64,000 nt of DNA from contig JASANG010003778.1 of NCBI GenBank assembly GCA_030248215.1, forward strand, positions 124,001-188,000, written 5' to 3'. Below, one piece after another: positions 35,101 through 56,240 of this stretch; position 1 is the first letter of the stretch, and every line of letters starts with the position of its first letter. A model generated the notes under the pieces. That model worked only from the letters and a program-made list of their open reading frames with translations, was not told where the DNA came from and did not search any database. Position numbers and translations under genes: made by a program. This DNA is from Enoplolaimus lenunculus. Taxonomy: Eukaryota > Nematoda > Enoplea > Enoplida > Thoracostomopsidae.

Positions 35101-38100
35101 TCAAGTTAAATGGATGTTAAGCTAATCAGGTATCCATTTTGCAGGTTTTCTGATCTTCTTGATGATATCTACGATTCAAAATATCAGTCTGCACTTTCTC
35201 GAGCTGATTTCTATGCACTGGCTGCGATTTGCGCACTAGATATCGGTATAGATCGTTTCATATATTTTAATAAATTTAAAAAGCCAAATGCAATGTTAAC
35301 CAGGGCGTAACCGGTCATCCGTTCCCATTTCCGCTTTAGCGGTAACGGAAATTCTGTTATTTTTACGTTCAAAGTTAGTTATAATCTCGCAATTTTTGGT
35401 TACAGATATGCTACAAATGTTTGAAATGAAATAAAAATTACGAAATTCATCTAAAATCTTAAAAATTTCTATGCGTCCGCCATTTTTCTTTAAAAATTTT
35501 GAAATATATACCGGTGAATACTTGCACGTCTCAATTACAATGACAGGAAATTAAAACGTTTTTTAAACTTTTATACTTCAAATATCCGTTTTCCGTTTTC
35601 GTTTCCGTTATTTTGATCACAATTCGTATGCGTTTCTGTTATTTTTACTGTCCGTTTACACCCTGAGTTAGTATATAACATTATAACATGAAGTATAACG
35701 GATGCTGATCTCTTTATTTTACATCTGCAAACATAACAACATAACTGATACTACGTAGATCGAGACTGCAGGTGATATATTTTTAAGTAAAGGTGTCACT
35801 AAATTCGTGGCTTGACTTGTTAGTGTCAGCTAGCAGCCACATTTCCATGCAGCAATCTGTGTTAGTAATAGTGCATGATGAATACTTCAACAAGTGTATA
35901 CAACTGGGTGCATTCTGTGTAGGAATAAATGTACAAGGCACGCGTTGCATTTTTTCCGACCCCCCTTGTTTAGAGGGGGTACCACCTGTGCGAACCACGG
36001 CACTTTTATATCCGGCATTAGAAATGCGCCCATTATAGTTGAAGTTAGGGTTATTGCATGTAATAGCGACCGCCCTCTAAATAAAACTGGGTTGGCCAAA
36101 AATGCAACACCCGGTGGTACATATTGTACCACGCGGATTCCAAGAGTTGCACACTTCTGTATTATGCACTCTGGATGTTTCGGATCAAACATAGTATTGA
36201 AATATATACAAAGTGTTTGACATATAAATACGCTCAAATGTATATTGGAAAGTCGGCCAATGTTACTTTAAGGGGCGTAACAGTAGATTAAGCGTATTCC
36301 TAAGCCTACGCCTAACCTTAAGCATTGCAAGAATGTGTTCCTAAGCCTATGCCTAAGCCTAAGCAAAAATGCAATCTAGAATCTAAACGTACTCTTTTAT
36401 AGACCCACCGGAAATCTGGACGCCACTTAAAGTAACATGGGCCGGAAAGTCTAAAGCTTTACAACACCCATACCACACATTAATACAATAAAAAGTAATC
36501 GCTTAATGTCTTTCAATTTGCCTCAGCACAAGAAGTGCCAGGAGTTTCGTATACGACTAAATATCGTGTCAACGAACGCACTACAATAACGATTGCACGT
36601 AATCCGATAATCAGACATAATGTAACGTTCCGATTTGGACGCAAGGATTGTCCAACTTCTCCTGTATGGAACAAAGAAACTCCACTGCCTGGCAAGGTGT
36701 TCCGCCTGCAACAAATACGTGGTACGGATAAGTAAAATTAAAAATATGCTTAAACATAAGTGATACTGTTAATAAATTAAGTGTCGGTTTTACTTACTAT
36801 GGTGCTTGGCACAGTTTTACTTAATTTTAAGCAAAGACAAAATTGTTACGTTTTTGCATTAATACTTAATCAGCAAATGACAGCAGTAGTTGTACTTATT
36901 CACATTATGTCAGCAAAAATTTACTCGTTATTTAAACCACTTTATACTGAAAAAAGTTAGTGAAATATAACTAAAGAATTTTAAGTAAAATATTTTTTGG
37001 ACTGATACAACCTGCGCAGACGCAGCGGTTGAACCAAAATGACTTTAATAAGCAAACCACACCATTTGGTTAATTCGCAGCTATTCGCGATTCCTCTTAG
37101 TTGCTCGACATTAACATCGCTCAGTGCTTAGGCATATATTCAAGTTTCGAGCTGTGATATTTAGAAGTTTTCAATTTTTGTTTTGGGAGTTGTCTCAGCT
37201 TATGAGCAACTTACTAAATTCCTCTTATTATCTGCCGGTTCTAATTATACCGGTAAGCAAGCGTTCTGAGGTTGTTCTATTGACTTTACTCTTGTATTTT
37301 ATGCGATGCACAATTTTTGTTTGGTTGGCCAAATGCTGTTAATTTGTAACAGGTAACCGTGTTCGGGTCGTCCGTCGAGATTTCGTAACTTGATATCTCA
37401 TAGATCTCACAACTGGTTGGCCATCAGTGGGTTTAGGCTTAGGTTTACAAAGGATTATATCTATTTGGCTTAGGATACCGTAGAGCAACAAGTTGACGTG
37501 CGAGAAATTGCCTTAGAAGCCTAAGCCTAAATTCCGCTAGAATCCCTAGCTCATACGTTTCTAGATTATTTTCGCGAAGAATTCAATTTGACCAATGATC
37601 GCCAAATCGTTGCATTAATGGGAGCGCACAGTTTGGGTGGAACACATCTTGAAAACTCAGGAGTCGCGCGTGCGACATGGACAATCAGTCCTACACGACT
37701 TGATAACGAATTTTACACTATGCTGCTCGTAAAAGATTGGGTAAATTTGTCCATAGTGACACAACTCGTGTCGTATTTGATTTGACTTAATATCCAATCA
37801 AAACAATTTGTTCGAAACATTCTAAAATATAGAAACATTTGTTATTTAATTGGAAACGGTTTCAGTAGAATGACTTAAAGTTATATAAAATTTAAACTCA
37901 ATTCATTTGCACGTTTGTTAACTGTGAATAAAGAAATAAACAATTGCGCATGTACAACGAAAAATTTAATTTGGTTCAAATTCAAATATTTGTGTATAAA
38001 ACGATGTGGAATTATACGTCATTCGTGTCGAGTCAGTTGAACGTTAAGTTACGACAATGGTGAAATTTCAATTTGTCTTCATTTCAATCTTGAGTTGCAC

Positions 38101-40372
38101 TATTTATAACGGTTTACAGGAGAGTGGATATGATAGTTTTGAAGCACTGCCGACGCATCGGTGGACTGCGAACAACGGGCGACACGTCATGTTGAACCCT
38201 GACATGGAACTTTTCAAAGATACTCAGGTTTCCCACAGTCCCATAGCCTGTTGAACATGGTATGGCGGGCCGTAAATTTTTAAGGGCAGGTTTGCAGAGA
38301 TTTCACATGACGCGAGATGAAAACATTTTTTGGGGTGGGGAATTTTTCCAGGGTAAGCTTAGCCCCCTTCTGGCTACGGGTCTGGCTTTACAGCTTAGTG
38401 TTTTTACAACATTCAATGTTTGGAGCAAAAGCAAGCTCAACATGTTCAGTGGAGGTTAATTTTCCGAAAGTTATTATAAATTCGACTCAGAGTCGAAAAT
38501 TTAAGACTACTTTGTGTCCCTCTTTCAACATCTCTTCTTGCTGCGGCCTGAAAGCGTATCTTGCAGCAACGACATACCAATTTTTTACCAAATTTTGTAC
38601 GGCATAAACAGGCTAACAAATTGCAAATATAACTTCGACCTGTGAACTTTTTTCAATTGAAATAAAAGTTGTGCTACTCCATACCAGTGTTGTGCACACC
38701 AGGAAACGGCCGGCAGACGGCTGGTCACTGGCCGGCCGGCCAGTAATTGAAATCTTATTTAGATTTTGATTCAAAAAGTTTCAGCTGATATCTAAAATGA
38801 AAACGTTACTTAGTGTTATCATTATGGTCAATGTTAAGACTGAATCAACTTTGGCTGAAAAATTTAGTGACACTTTCACTGGAGTTAAATATAAATATTT
38901 TTTGAGAGTAATAAAGGGAACTAGAACTTAAAGTACCCCGAAAGGGCCACGAAAAAGAATGTTTCCAAATTGCATCAGAAGGAAATTTGTAAAAAAATGC
39001 ACTGTAAATTGCATAATGAGTTATAAATTAATAACCAAGTCAGACGGAAAGTTCTATTTCTGAGTAAATATCAGTAAACTAACATCATACTGAGTTGAGT
39101 TGATTCTTACTCTAAGTTGAACTGATTTCGTGGGAGTGGATTAATTGATTTATAATGAGATGAATCGACTCAGAATTATCAGTTCTGATATTCCGCTAAC
39201 TCGGACTGATTCTGATAGTCTTAACTCAGACCGAGTGATTCAACAAAATCACTGCGGAGTTTACAGTGTGGCAAAAACACCCTAAATCCTGCTGAACTTG
39301 TATAGAGTCTACACTTGAAACATATTCATGACACCATCCAATTTTCAAACTTTATATCAACAGCAAACTTTTGGTCTTCCTCGCTGAACCCATTTCAACA
39401 AGATTTTGAAATAAAGAACTTTTGAGTTTTTACTACAACTATCAATCGCTATTTCAGCTCACAACAGGGTTTGAAACCGATAAAAACTGCTGCAATGATA
39501 GAAAAAATTAAGCGCGAACATACTCCAAATATATCTGAATTCTTAATGCCAATGCGATTTTAAATGTACTGATTTTTCCCATATTCCTTACATGGACTTT
39601 GGGGGACTTTATTTTCCAGTAAAAATTTGTGCTTCGAAGTTGCAAAATGTATGCACGTGAAGTTTTACTGTTGCTCTCCAAGTAATTATAAAAATACTAG
39701 ATAAAATTTTTCAAATTCGTTTACTGGCCGGCCGGCGGCCGATGACCGGCAGGTCAAACGTCCCGCCAGCCGGCCGCTAGTAGAAAAAGTAGTGATTGCA
39801 CAACACTACTCTACAATGCGCAGCTTATATGTTTTATTAACAACGTTTGGTTCTTTTGACATTTTAACAAAATATTGTTAATAAACAATATCAACAATAT
39901 ATTTTGTTTTTGCTCCAACCGAAGCTACGACAAAATTTGTTGACCTCCAGCCCCGTTTTCACCTGCAGTATATACGTCTTGAAATATACCAGCACAATAA
40001 TATCACTACTGGTAATCATTATAGCTTGACAAAGCTTGAAATCCTAAATTTATTATTATGTTTGGTTCAGTACATGAAACTTCACTCTACAAATAGTTGA
40101 CGATTTTACTTCAGATTATACCACCGACAGATACACCGAACTGTACTGTCACGACATCATTCATCAATAACAAAACTGGCAAATCAGGTTTCTGTGACAA
40201 TGCAGCAACAGCACCCCTCGTTGTGGAGTTTGCTCAAAACGGACAACGCTGGGCAGATGAATTTTCAAGAGTTTTTCAGAGTGTAATTGAAACCGGCGGC
40301 GAAGATCTTAAAGAACCAACAGGGAACGATGTACCGCAGCCGAAAGTCCCTCAAATACCTGGCTTTGTGTGA
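32125..40372 (+). CDS. Secreted class-I-like haem peroxidase (animal 'ascorbate peroxidase-like'), complete, 7 exons
   Basis: Exons 32125-32184, 33825-34039, 35145-35245, 36527-36721, 37565-37740, 38120-38227, 40115-40372 (TGA) join in phase to 370 residues. Exon 1 is a 20-residue hydrophobic signal peptide starting MKPSTLVIP, so the product should be secreted. Family marks: distal R66, F69 and H70 in RLAFHGC; SRADFYALA (110-118), close to the SYADFYQLA block of plant ascorbate peroxidase; proximal H212 in VALMGAHSLGG; and D237 in LDNEFYTML, the expected hydrogen-bond partner of the proximal His. Many cysteines (CVRGCHGC) suit an extracellular protein. The family reduces peroxide through haem; the electron donor cannot be read from sequence. 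The exon 4 end (36721) and exon 5 end (37740) are the least certain junctions; they were chosen because they keep the frame and restore family spacing. Confidence 0.88.
32237..32383. mobile_element. Family C/B MITE, decayed copy (peroxidase intron 1)
   Basis: CAATGTATAGAACTGGACTG at the left, CCGATCCTGATTCTTACATG at the right, with a short TAGCCTAAGTTTAAGCC core. Starts about 50 bp after exon 1. Confidence 0.6.
32990..33180. mobile_element. MITE, 'GACTCTCTCCGAAATAGGCT' family, peroxidase intron 1
   Basis: Left end decayed (CACGCAAATAATGCTGAG), right end CCATTTTTTGCAGTG. Arms hold CTCTCTCCAAAATAGGCTCG and GAGCCTATTTCGGAGAG. Confidence 0.8.
33264..33369. repeat. 53-bp tandem duplication, peroxidase intron 1
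   Basis: CTAAGACTTAAGTAAACGCT at 33264 and again at 33317; the two units are identical but for one base (AAGGC/AAGAC). Confidence 0.9.
33628..33700 (+). repeat. tRNA-like SINE head or tRNA pseudogene, peroxidase intron 1
   Basis: TATAGCTGAGTGGTCAT fits an A box and GGTATCGAATC a slightly decayed B box, about 35 bases apart, the layout of an internal pol III promoter. Stems of a working tRNA do not form well. 125 bp upstream of peroxidase exon 2. Confidence 0.5.
34690..34762 (-). repeat. tRNA-Gly-like SINE head or pseudogene, peroxidase intron 2
   Basis: Minus strand reads TGGTGTAGTGGTAGCATGC (A box) then GAGGTTCGATGCCC (B box), with a CTTG/CAAG anticodon-like stem. The acceptor stem pairs at only three positions and the loop lacks U33, so it is not a functional tRNA. 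Flanking GGTATATATGCACAGG and its complement (about 34775-34840) suggest a larger repeat. Confidence 0.6.
35301..35665. mobile_element. MITE with CAGGGCGTAACCGG ends, peroxidase intron 3
   Basis: Left CAGGGCGTAACCGGTCATCC, right CTGTCCGTTTACACCCTG, with GTTTCCGTTATTTT-type words on both arms. Related fragments at about 41329-41400 and 45722-45838. No clean target duplication found. Confidence 0.65.
35871..36175. mobile_element. MITE family 4, copy in peroxidase intron 3
   Basis: Contains CAACTGGGTGCATTCTGTGT, CGCGTTGCATTTTTTCCGAC and the C-rich pair on both arms, ending near TATGCACTCTGG. Terminal bases are more decayed than in other copies. Confidence 0.65.
36255..36443. mobile_element. Family A MITE with TTAGGC core, peroxidase intron 3
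   Basis: Left GGCCAATGTTACTTTAAGGG, right CGCCACTTAAAGTAACATGG. The core is CCTAAGCCTACGCCTAACC. It lies about 80 bp upstream of peroxidase exon 4. Confidence 0.8.
38685..39807. mobile_element. ~1.1-kb inverted-repeat element with GGCCGGC-rich ends (peroxidase intron 6)
   Basis: Outer ends are CCAGTGTTGTGCACAC and GATTGCACAACACT. Just inside are GC-rich blocks (GGCCGGCCGGCCAG, and CGGCCGGCGGCCGATG on the right). Flanking octamers ACTCCATA and ACTCTACA match at 6 of 8 positions, a plausible decayed hAT-type target duplication. The interior is AT-rich and non-coding and carries the nested element at 38998-39272. Confidence 0.65.
38998..39272. mobile_element. MITE, 'CACTGTAAATT' family, nested in the 38685 element
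   Basis: Left GCACTGTAAATTGC, right GAGTTTACAGTGTG, with GAGTTGATTCTTACTC and related words inside. It lies within the larger GC-ended element 38685-39807. Confidence 0.75.
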
Positions 40373-41430
40373 CAAATCTGATTTTTATTTATACTTTTTA
40401 TCAGGGTGTAAAAACAGATACTTAGTATACGTAAACAGATATAGTGAATATAGCGTCAATATAATGGAACTAGGAAACGAATATTTATATATGCCTATAA
40501 AAAATGTAATTTTCTAAAGAATACAATTAAGCAATGCAAATTGCAAATACGAACTCACCTTGGGCAAAAATTTTACAGCAAAATTGGACAAATTCGCATT
40601 AAATCTCTAAGATTGCGGATAAATTACGTCATTTTTATCTGAAATAGAACTGTGGCGGCATATCTATATTCAAGAAGCGTATGATTGTGAATAGTTTAAA
40701 TATTTCATAAGAGTAATGCGGGGTTCACGTTATAACTGGGGCAGCGGGGAACACGTTTTGTCCCTATTACAACAGCGGGTAACATTCTGTCCGCTAGTTT
40801 ATCCGTCATCAAGTTCACAAAATTTGAATTGTCTGCTATCTTGACGTAACAACAACCGTTTGTACAGCAGTTATCATATGATATTCTAAATATTGTATGT
40901 CAGTATCATATGATATGTTTGGAAATGTCTGCAGTTATGGTAAACCCCTTGCTTGTCCTGTAGAATGTCACGTGATACTAAAGTTTGAAATTTAAATTAT
41001 TTGTACTTATAAATATATTTTATGAAATTTTTGCCAAAAACATAAACGTAGAAGGTAATTCAGCGTTTGAAATCATTTAATGCGACAGGAATACCGTTTT
41101 GTTAGAGAATAGAATTTTGGTATATTATGGGATATTCGCATAAATGTTCCGTGGTATCGTATGACACATATCTATTTGTATACAATAATCGCTCGATATC
41201 AGTGATTCGTAAGCTAATATCATGCGACATTCACATTTTGCCGTGGTATTTACTAATCAGTTCAAATTGTAAAAAATCGCCAAACTTCGGATAACGTACA
41301 TATAGAGCAGCCGAACATTAGTATATATAAACCAGAATGTAAACGGATAGTAAAAATAACGGAAACGATCCAAATATCCGAAACGGGAAATTGAAGTTTA
41401 AAAGATGTTTTATTTTTCTGTGCGGATGCA

Positions 41431-41582
41431 ACACTCTGGTATAAACAAGTTCCTAAGTCTGAGCCTAAGTGTAAAGAATGAGCTTATACCCAAACCTAAG
41501 CAAAAATATTAAAAAGCTTAAGCTTCTCTATTGCAGTCGCACAGACTAACGTTCCGCCACGAACCCCAGGTGTTTACATTAA
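41431..41582. mobile_element. Family C MITE, decayed copy
   Basis: Core AAGTCTGAGCCTAAG, then AAAGCTTAAGCTTCTCTATT and right end ACGTTCCGCC...GTGTTTACATT. The left end is not clear and may be lost. Confidence 0.5.
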
Positions 41583-42002
41583 GTGTTTTAAAAAACAAAA
41601 CTTTTGAAGCTCAAAATTATCAATACTTGAGAATATACAGTAAAATCCGTTAAAAATACGATTTTAGTACCGGAACCGGATAGTGAAATATCCCTGATTT
41701 TGATATGTACCAGTTCGCCCCCAATTCATAAAAACATTGGCTTTTTAGGCCAACCAATTGGCCGGGTGATAAGTTTTACGGCAGGCAATCACTATACGCA
41801 AGCCATACAAGACGGAATATACTATAACAATTCATGAGCCCTGCATGATGGCACAGCAGCAAAAAAGGTATTTATATAATCACTGTTGTTGATCCCAATC
41901 TCCAAAAAGTAATCCTTCCGCGAATTTTCGCGCATATTTATCACTCAACAAAGTTTAACTCCATTTTCTATTTAATTTGCATTACATATATAAAGACTAG
42001 AC

Positions 42003-42052
42003 TCCTTTACAGACCCACCAGAAACCGGAAGGGCCCTAAAAGTAACATGGGC
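42003..42052. mobile_element. Family A MITE, right-end fragment
   Basis: CTCCTTTACAGACCCACCAG followed by GCCCTAAAAGTAACATGGGC, matching the last ~50 bp of inverted family A copies. The rest is missing. Confidence 0.55.
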
Positions 42053-42154
42053 CGACGTTTGAATCACAGATTTTGCAAAATAAACTCAGAACAACCCTAC
42101 AAGAAGAATATTTTAACGCGTAAAATTGAACGAATTTGTCAACTATACCCTCAT

Positions 42155-42267
42155 AGATGATTCGAGGCCGAAAAGACACCACGCGCTGGGTACATTCTTC
42201 CGTACACAAAAGATGCCCAGTTGCACACCCTTGTCTAAAAGAGTGATCATTCGCTATTGGTATAACT
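42155..42267. mobile_element. MITE family 4, shortened copy between peroxidase and UGP2
   Basis: Holds CGCGCTGGGTACATTCTTCC, CAGTTGCACACCC and AGAGTGATCATTCGC, the right half of family 4, ending in a TTGGTATAAC terminus. Confidence 0.6.
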
Positions 42268-42367
42268 ACATAAACTGAACAATCATCTCTGCGGCAAAAA
42301 CAGACACTATCTAAAAGATCACTACTTGACTACTTGCATAAATACTCGTACAATACTTCGACATTTT

Positions 42368-42556
42368 GGCCAATGTAAACAACCGGGGCAAAACAGTATT
42401 ATAAGCATATTCCTAAGCCTAAGCCTAAACCTAAGCGTAAGAATGAGCATATTCCTAAGTCTAAGCCTAAGTCAAGCAAAAAAATTAGTCTAAAGCTTAA
42501 GCTTCCTGTATTCTAGTCCCACAGAAAAACTCTCCGCCCTGATCTTTACATGGGCC
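42368..42556. mobile_element. Family C MITE just downstream of the UGP2 stop
   Basis: Left TGGCCAATGTAAACAACCGG, right CTGATCTTTACATGGGCC. Core CCTAAGCCTAAGCCTAAACC. Only 23 bases separate its right end from the UGP2 stop codon (42580-42582), so it likely lies within the UGP2 3' untranslated region or polyadenylation zone. Confidence 0.8.
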
Positions 42557-42579
42557 GACATTTTCAACAAAAAACTCTT

Positions 42580-51837
<9,258 letters not shown>

Positions 51838-52028
51838 CTTAAATTACAAAAATAAACCTTCATAAACAGCAATGTGCAGTGCAAACTTTATCTAGTTGTA
51901 CTCATGCTATACAATTGTGTCCAATTTAATGCCATTACTCGAGAAGTAGCATCCTAAAAAACGGTAATTAAACAGGGGTTGTCCGATAAAAAGGATACTT
52001 TAATGCGCATCTATATACGTACGAATAT

Positions 52029-52281
52029 GTTGTAGCATAAGTCATAATCAGTCCAATTCCGAATTGGGCTAGTCTAAAGCGGAATTACGACTTGGGCTAC
52101 CCCAAGGCGAAATCAAGGCAACAAGTGGCGATTACTTTACCAATTAGAAATGAGTATTCGCAACATCCAATCGTATTTGAGTATGGCATTAAGGTAATAA
52201 CCAATCACAAGGCGTGCATTTTTCGCATAGAAAGAATTACGCCGTGGCCCAGAGCAAGTCGTAATTACGTCCTGGACTAGC
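52029..52281. mobile_element. Palindromic repeat, 'aagtcgtaattccg' family, larger copy
   Basis: Inverted copies of the AGTCCAATTCCGAATTGGGC / GGACTAGCCGAATTTGG ends enclose about 150 bp of unique sequence. It shares the terminal block with 6430-6510 and 9287-9352. No TSD was identified. Confidence 0.55.
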
Positions 52282-53529
52282 CGAATTTGGTATTGTGCTA
52301 CGATTATATCTAATTTCAGAAAAGCACAGTATCAAAATGTTTGATTCAAATAAACCGTAAAAAAGCAGGAATGCATAACAAGGGCATCTACAAGAATACG
52401 TACAATACTTGCAAAAGTTACTATGCTGGCGTATATCAATGCGTTTGATCAGGAAACTGTGATACCTCTTGCTGTGCTTGAAAAACTTAATTGAAATAAA
52501 CCGTTCGCATAATGTTACTACTGTTGATAACAGAGAGCAACCAAAACTACAATTTACCGAAACCGGAATTTGAAACAATTACCAGAACCAAAACCGGAAA
52601 GTTAAAAATACATGCAACCGAAAAACGAATTTTTCTTTGTTTTTGCTAGGCACATTTCTATTTGATAAACGTATATATTTCATTTTCAATTAGAATTTAT
52701 TTCAAAGTAGTCAACTTTAGATCTGGATGGCAATAAAAGTTTAGATTGCAGTTTCCGATTCGGCAAAAATTAACGATACGGATCGGAATCGGATTCTGTT
52801 TTGAATAAGAATCAGGTTGTTTTAAAAACATAAAATACCCCAACGCCAGGTTTCGCAATACGTACGCACCTGCTGCTAGGGTTTACGTATGAAACTGAGT
52901 CTTGGCAACCAGAACCAGTTTTCTGGCAAAATTCATAAACGTTTATGAACAAAAGTTTTTATACTGTGTTCGAAATGCGAATTTGCAAAATCGTGGGTTT
53001 AATTCTACCCTGCTTTAGTTGCAGTAATGTATTTATTATATTTTCGATTTCAAAGTACACTTTGCTCCGAGCTTCAAGTTATGATGAAAAATTTGCATAT
53101 AAAATTCTACCCTGTGTATTGTGGATCAGCCGTACCAAATACATATGTTTGAGTTCGGTTAAGGCGATAATTAGACGTTATGCTGACAATTTTACATTTA
53201 CCTAAGTTTACATTTACTTAAATAGAGCGTAACGAAACATACCATTTTCATACTATTCGAATAACTTACGCGAAATATGTAGAAAATTCGGTTAGGATTA
53301 CTTTAAGGCTCACAACAGATGACGTTTAAACGATGGCACATACACTGGGGCACAATGCATAATGGTGGATTACTACCTTTGACTCCTTTCGATGTTTTGG
53401 CTCTTTTTTCCGATAGCAAAATCGGTTTCTCGCTAGTCAATAAAATATTTGGAGGACTAGTTCAAACCCAATTTCTGCACCAATGGTTGAACTTGGATAA
53501 TACACGCCAGCCCTAGATACGTATTCCAA

Positions 53530-53963
53530 CCAGGACGCAACCGAAATTACAATTTACCGGAACCGGAACGGGAAAGTGAAAAATACATGCCACAGAAAAT
53601 TCATTTTTATTTTCTTTCTACTGTATTATTGGTGAAAGAACCTTAGTGGAAGATAGGTATTCGTTTAATTTGCTATATTTTAGATTTTTCTCATCTATGG
53701 AAGCGAAATCGACATTCGATGGTTCATTTTCGGTGATTGTCAAGGTTTATCTATACTATATAAATCAATTTCTGTTTTATCGTCACTAATCGAGCAAGCG
53801 GCTTTAAAAACGCTTCTTAAAAATTAATAAATTTACAAAAACGACCAAAATTTAATGCTACAGCAATTTTAAATTTAACTAAAAATTATCGGAACCGGAA
53901 AGTGAGAAAATGCCGAAACCGAAAAGTGAGAAAATGCCGGAACCGGAATTCCAGTTGCACCCC
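53530..53963. mobile_element. hAT-type MITE ('CAGGGTGCAACCGGAAT' family), older copy
   Basis: CCAGGACGCAACCGAAATTA at the left and TCCAGTTGCACCCC at the right; GGAACCGGAA and CCGGAATT blocks and the ACCTTAGT / CGAAATCGACATTCGATG interior are recognisable but diverged. A further remnant with CCGAAACCGGAATTTG lies near 52555-52610. Confidence 0.75.
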
Positions 53964-54610
53964 GATTCAAACCCAATACTTTTAATATCCAAAACTAATA
54001 TATACCTAACAGCATGCTGGCGACCGCATGACACCACTATGCAACATTTGACTCTATACACCTAATAGAGCAACAAATGATTTAGAAAACTTAGTAAGAA
54101 GCACACTGCAGGTGTACCAGCTTGCCCATACAAATATAGCAGCCTGCCGACGGTCCGCGTATACAACTAAAACATACCATTTCCATAAACAGGTTAACAG
54201 AAACTGTAACACGAACAAGCAAGCTGCTAGGGTATACAAAGCTGAATGCAAAGCTAATAATATATTTAGGTATAATCGTATATATATCTGGTAATGATAT
54301 AGTACAACAGAACAATCTCTCGTATTTAGGGTTGCGGTTCATACAGAGTTCAGTTGCAAACGCGAGCAGCGCCTGCAATTGTTTGCGATTAATACTGCAT
54401 TAAACCGGTACGGTGTCAGTTCAAAATCCAAAAACTATTTTTCTCGCAACAACCAAGCCTATTGCAATTTCATAGTTTATTAAGAAACGATATTTTGTGT
54501 ATGACAGTAAAGCAGCAAACTTGTCACTACAAACTTTACAACAGAAAATCAAATTCCAATTTTTAACAGCTACATGTACAGACTACAAACAGACATTATT
54601 AGTTAAGAAT

Positions 54611-54938
54611 AATGCATCGTTCACAATAAAAAATTCATTTTGCCACCGAAAACACTATAAGCAACTGTTAACACGTGTCAAATTTCAAAATTGTCATCCG
54701 ATAACCCTACCGTAACAGAAGAATTGCGTTAACCCGACCCGAACGCTTGTTGCGAAATGCCCTGTGACACGTATTAGGATAGTGTTGTGACATGTGTTAG
54801 GGCGGGGTTATCGGCATTTTTGAGTTAGGGTACGGTTTACGCATGACAATTTTGAAAATTGACCCGTGTTGACGCCACCTGATAGAGTTTTCGGTGGCAA
54901 AATGAGATTTTTTTATTGTGAGCGATGCATAAATATCG
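54611..54938. mobile_element. Foldback / palindromic element
   Basis: AATGCATCGTTCACAATAAA...CATTTTGCCACCGAAAAC in the left arm (54611-54735) pairs with GTTTTCGGTGGCAAAATGAG...GTGAGCGATGCAT in the right arm (54765-54938). The loop contains GTGACACG / TGTTGTGACATG words. No coding potential. Confidence 0.75.
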
Positions 54939-55770
54939 CAAGCAAATTCGGTGCGGGCGCAGCCGCCAAACTGTTAGGTTTCACTGAAAAAATAGATCTC
55001 TTGACAACTTAAATTATCAGACGGCCTTTAATTGATACTTTACGTGTATTTTAATATTTTTAGGGGAAAAGTTTGACTCGACCCACATGTTTTTTGTACA
55101 ACTGTGACGACACCAAAATTTTTTGCCAAATGTCGATACCGATGCCGATTTTTATTCTAATTTTAATACACAATGCTTACAAAGAAACGTTTGGATTACC
55201 TTTTATTATTATAAACGCCAAGTCTTAATCCCTAAGAAGCATACAAACTAGCGAACAGAATCCTTCTAAAGGCAGTCTGAACTGAACATCTTCAAAATTA
55301 AAACACAGATCCTGCTGTTATGCTATATAACAATCCTGTTTCCGCAGACAATTATTTTCCAATAGAAACAAAATGGCTATACCCAAGCGCAACGCTATGT
55401 ATCCAAAAACAATATGGATTTAATTTAACTTTCAGTAGTATTACGATAAGAAACAAAACCAACTGCGCGACTGTGACAAGCGTAAATTGAAATCAAATTC
55501 TGATGGAAAATTTTCCAAATTCTAACGATATTTTGTAAAATTTTGCAAATTAAACAAATTAAATTCATATTCAATTTATATATTTATTTAAACAAACAAC
55601 ACAGATGTAAGCGTATTGTTCACATATCAATATGAACCATACTGTTGAAAAAAGCAACAACCTAATTTTTATACCTATTGCCTTATCTTATTGTCAGCCC
55701 ATGAAGGTGAAGTGTACAAGAGCTATTTTTGTGATGTATGCCTATGCCAACAATTGGACCATAACCAGTA

Positions 55771-55958
55771 TGGGCTCATGTATAGAACAGGGCCGGAACA
55801 GTAGTATAAGCATATCTCTAACCCTAAGCATAAGCCTAACCATATGGATGAACCTATTCCTAAGCCTAAAGGCCTAAAGGAAAAAATAGCCAAAGCGGAA
55901 ACTGACTCTATTATAGCTCCTCCGGAAAACGATCCGGTCCTGTTCTATACATTGGCCC
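55771..55958. mobile_element. Family B MITE with TTAGGC core
   Basis: Left GGGCTCATGTATAGAACAGG, right CGGTCCTGTTCTATACATTG. The core is short (CCTAAGCATAAGCCTAACC). Confidence 0.8.
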
Positions 55959-56240
55959 CAGTATGTATGGCTGATGTATTAATGCTATTCGGTGTATATA
56001 AGCTCATCAAATCAAACTACGTAACCAAGACCATAATTTAGCCTCAGAACCGTAGCATCGAGCAAAACAGTAATTAACTAAACGTTTTATACCACAGCAA
56101 TAAAACCTAATTTTGTAGAAATTATCTATTTACAATCTGCCACCCCATGTGGTTGCTACAAACCGTTTTGCAAATAAAAAAGCATCACATTATATCTCAG
56201 GTTTACGATTAGATTTGGTCACACAGTTGTCTGTTTATTC

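Noticed and set aside
52237-52578. 113-codon minus-strand frame as the missing UGP2 N-terminus
   Set aside because: No UGP2-like residues, overlaps a palindromic repeat, and no donor matching the phase of the 51837 acceptor.
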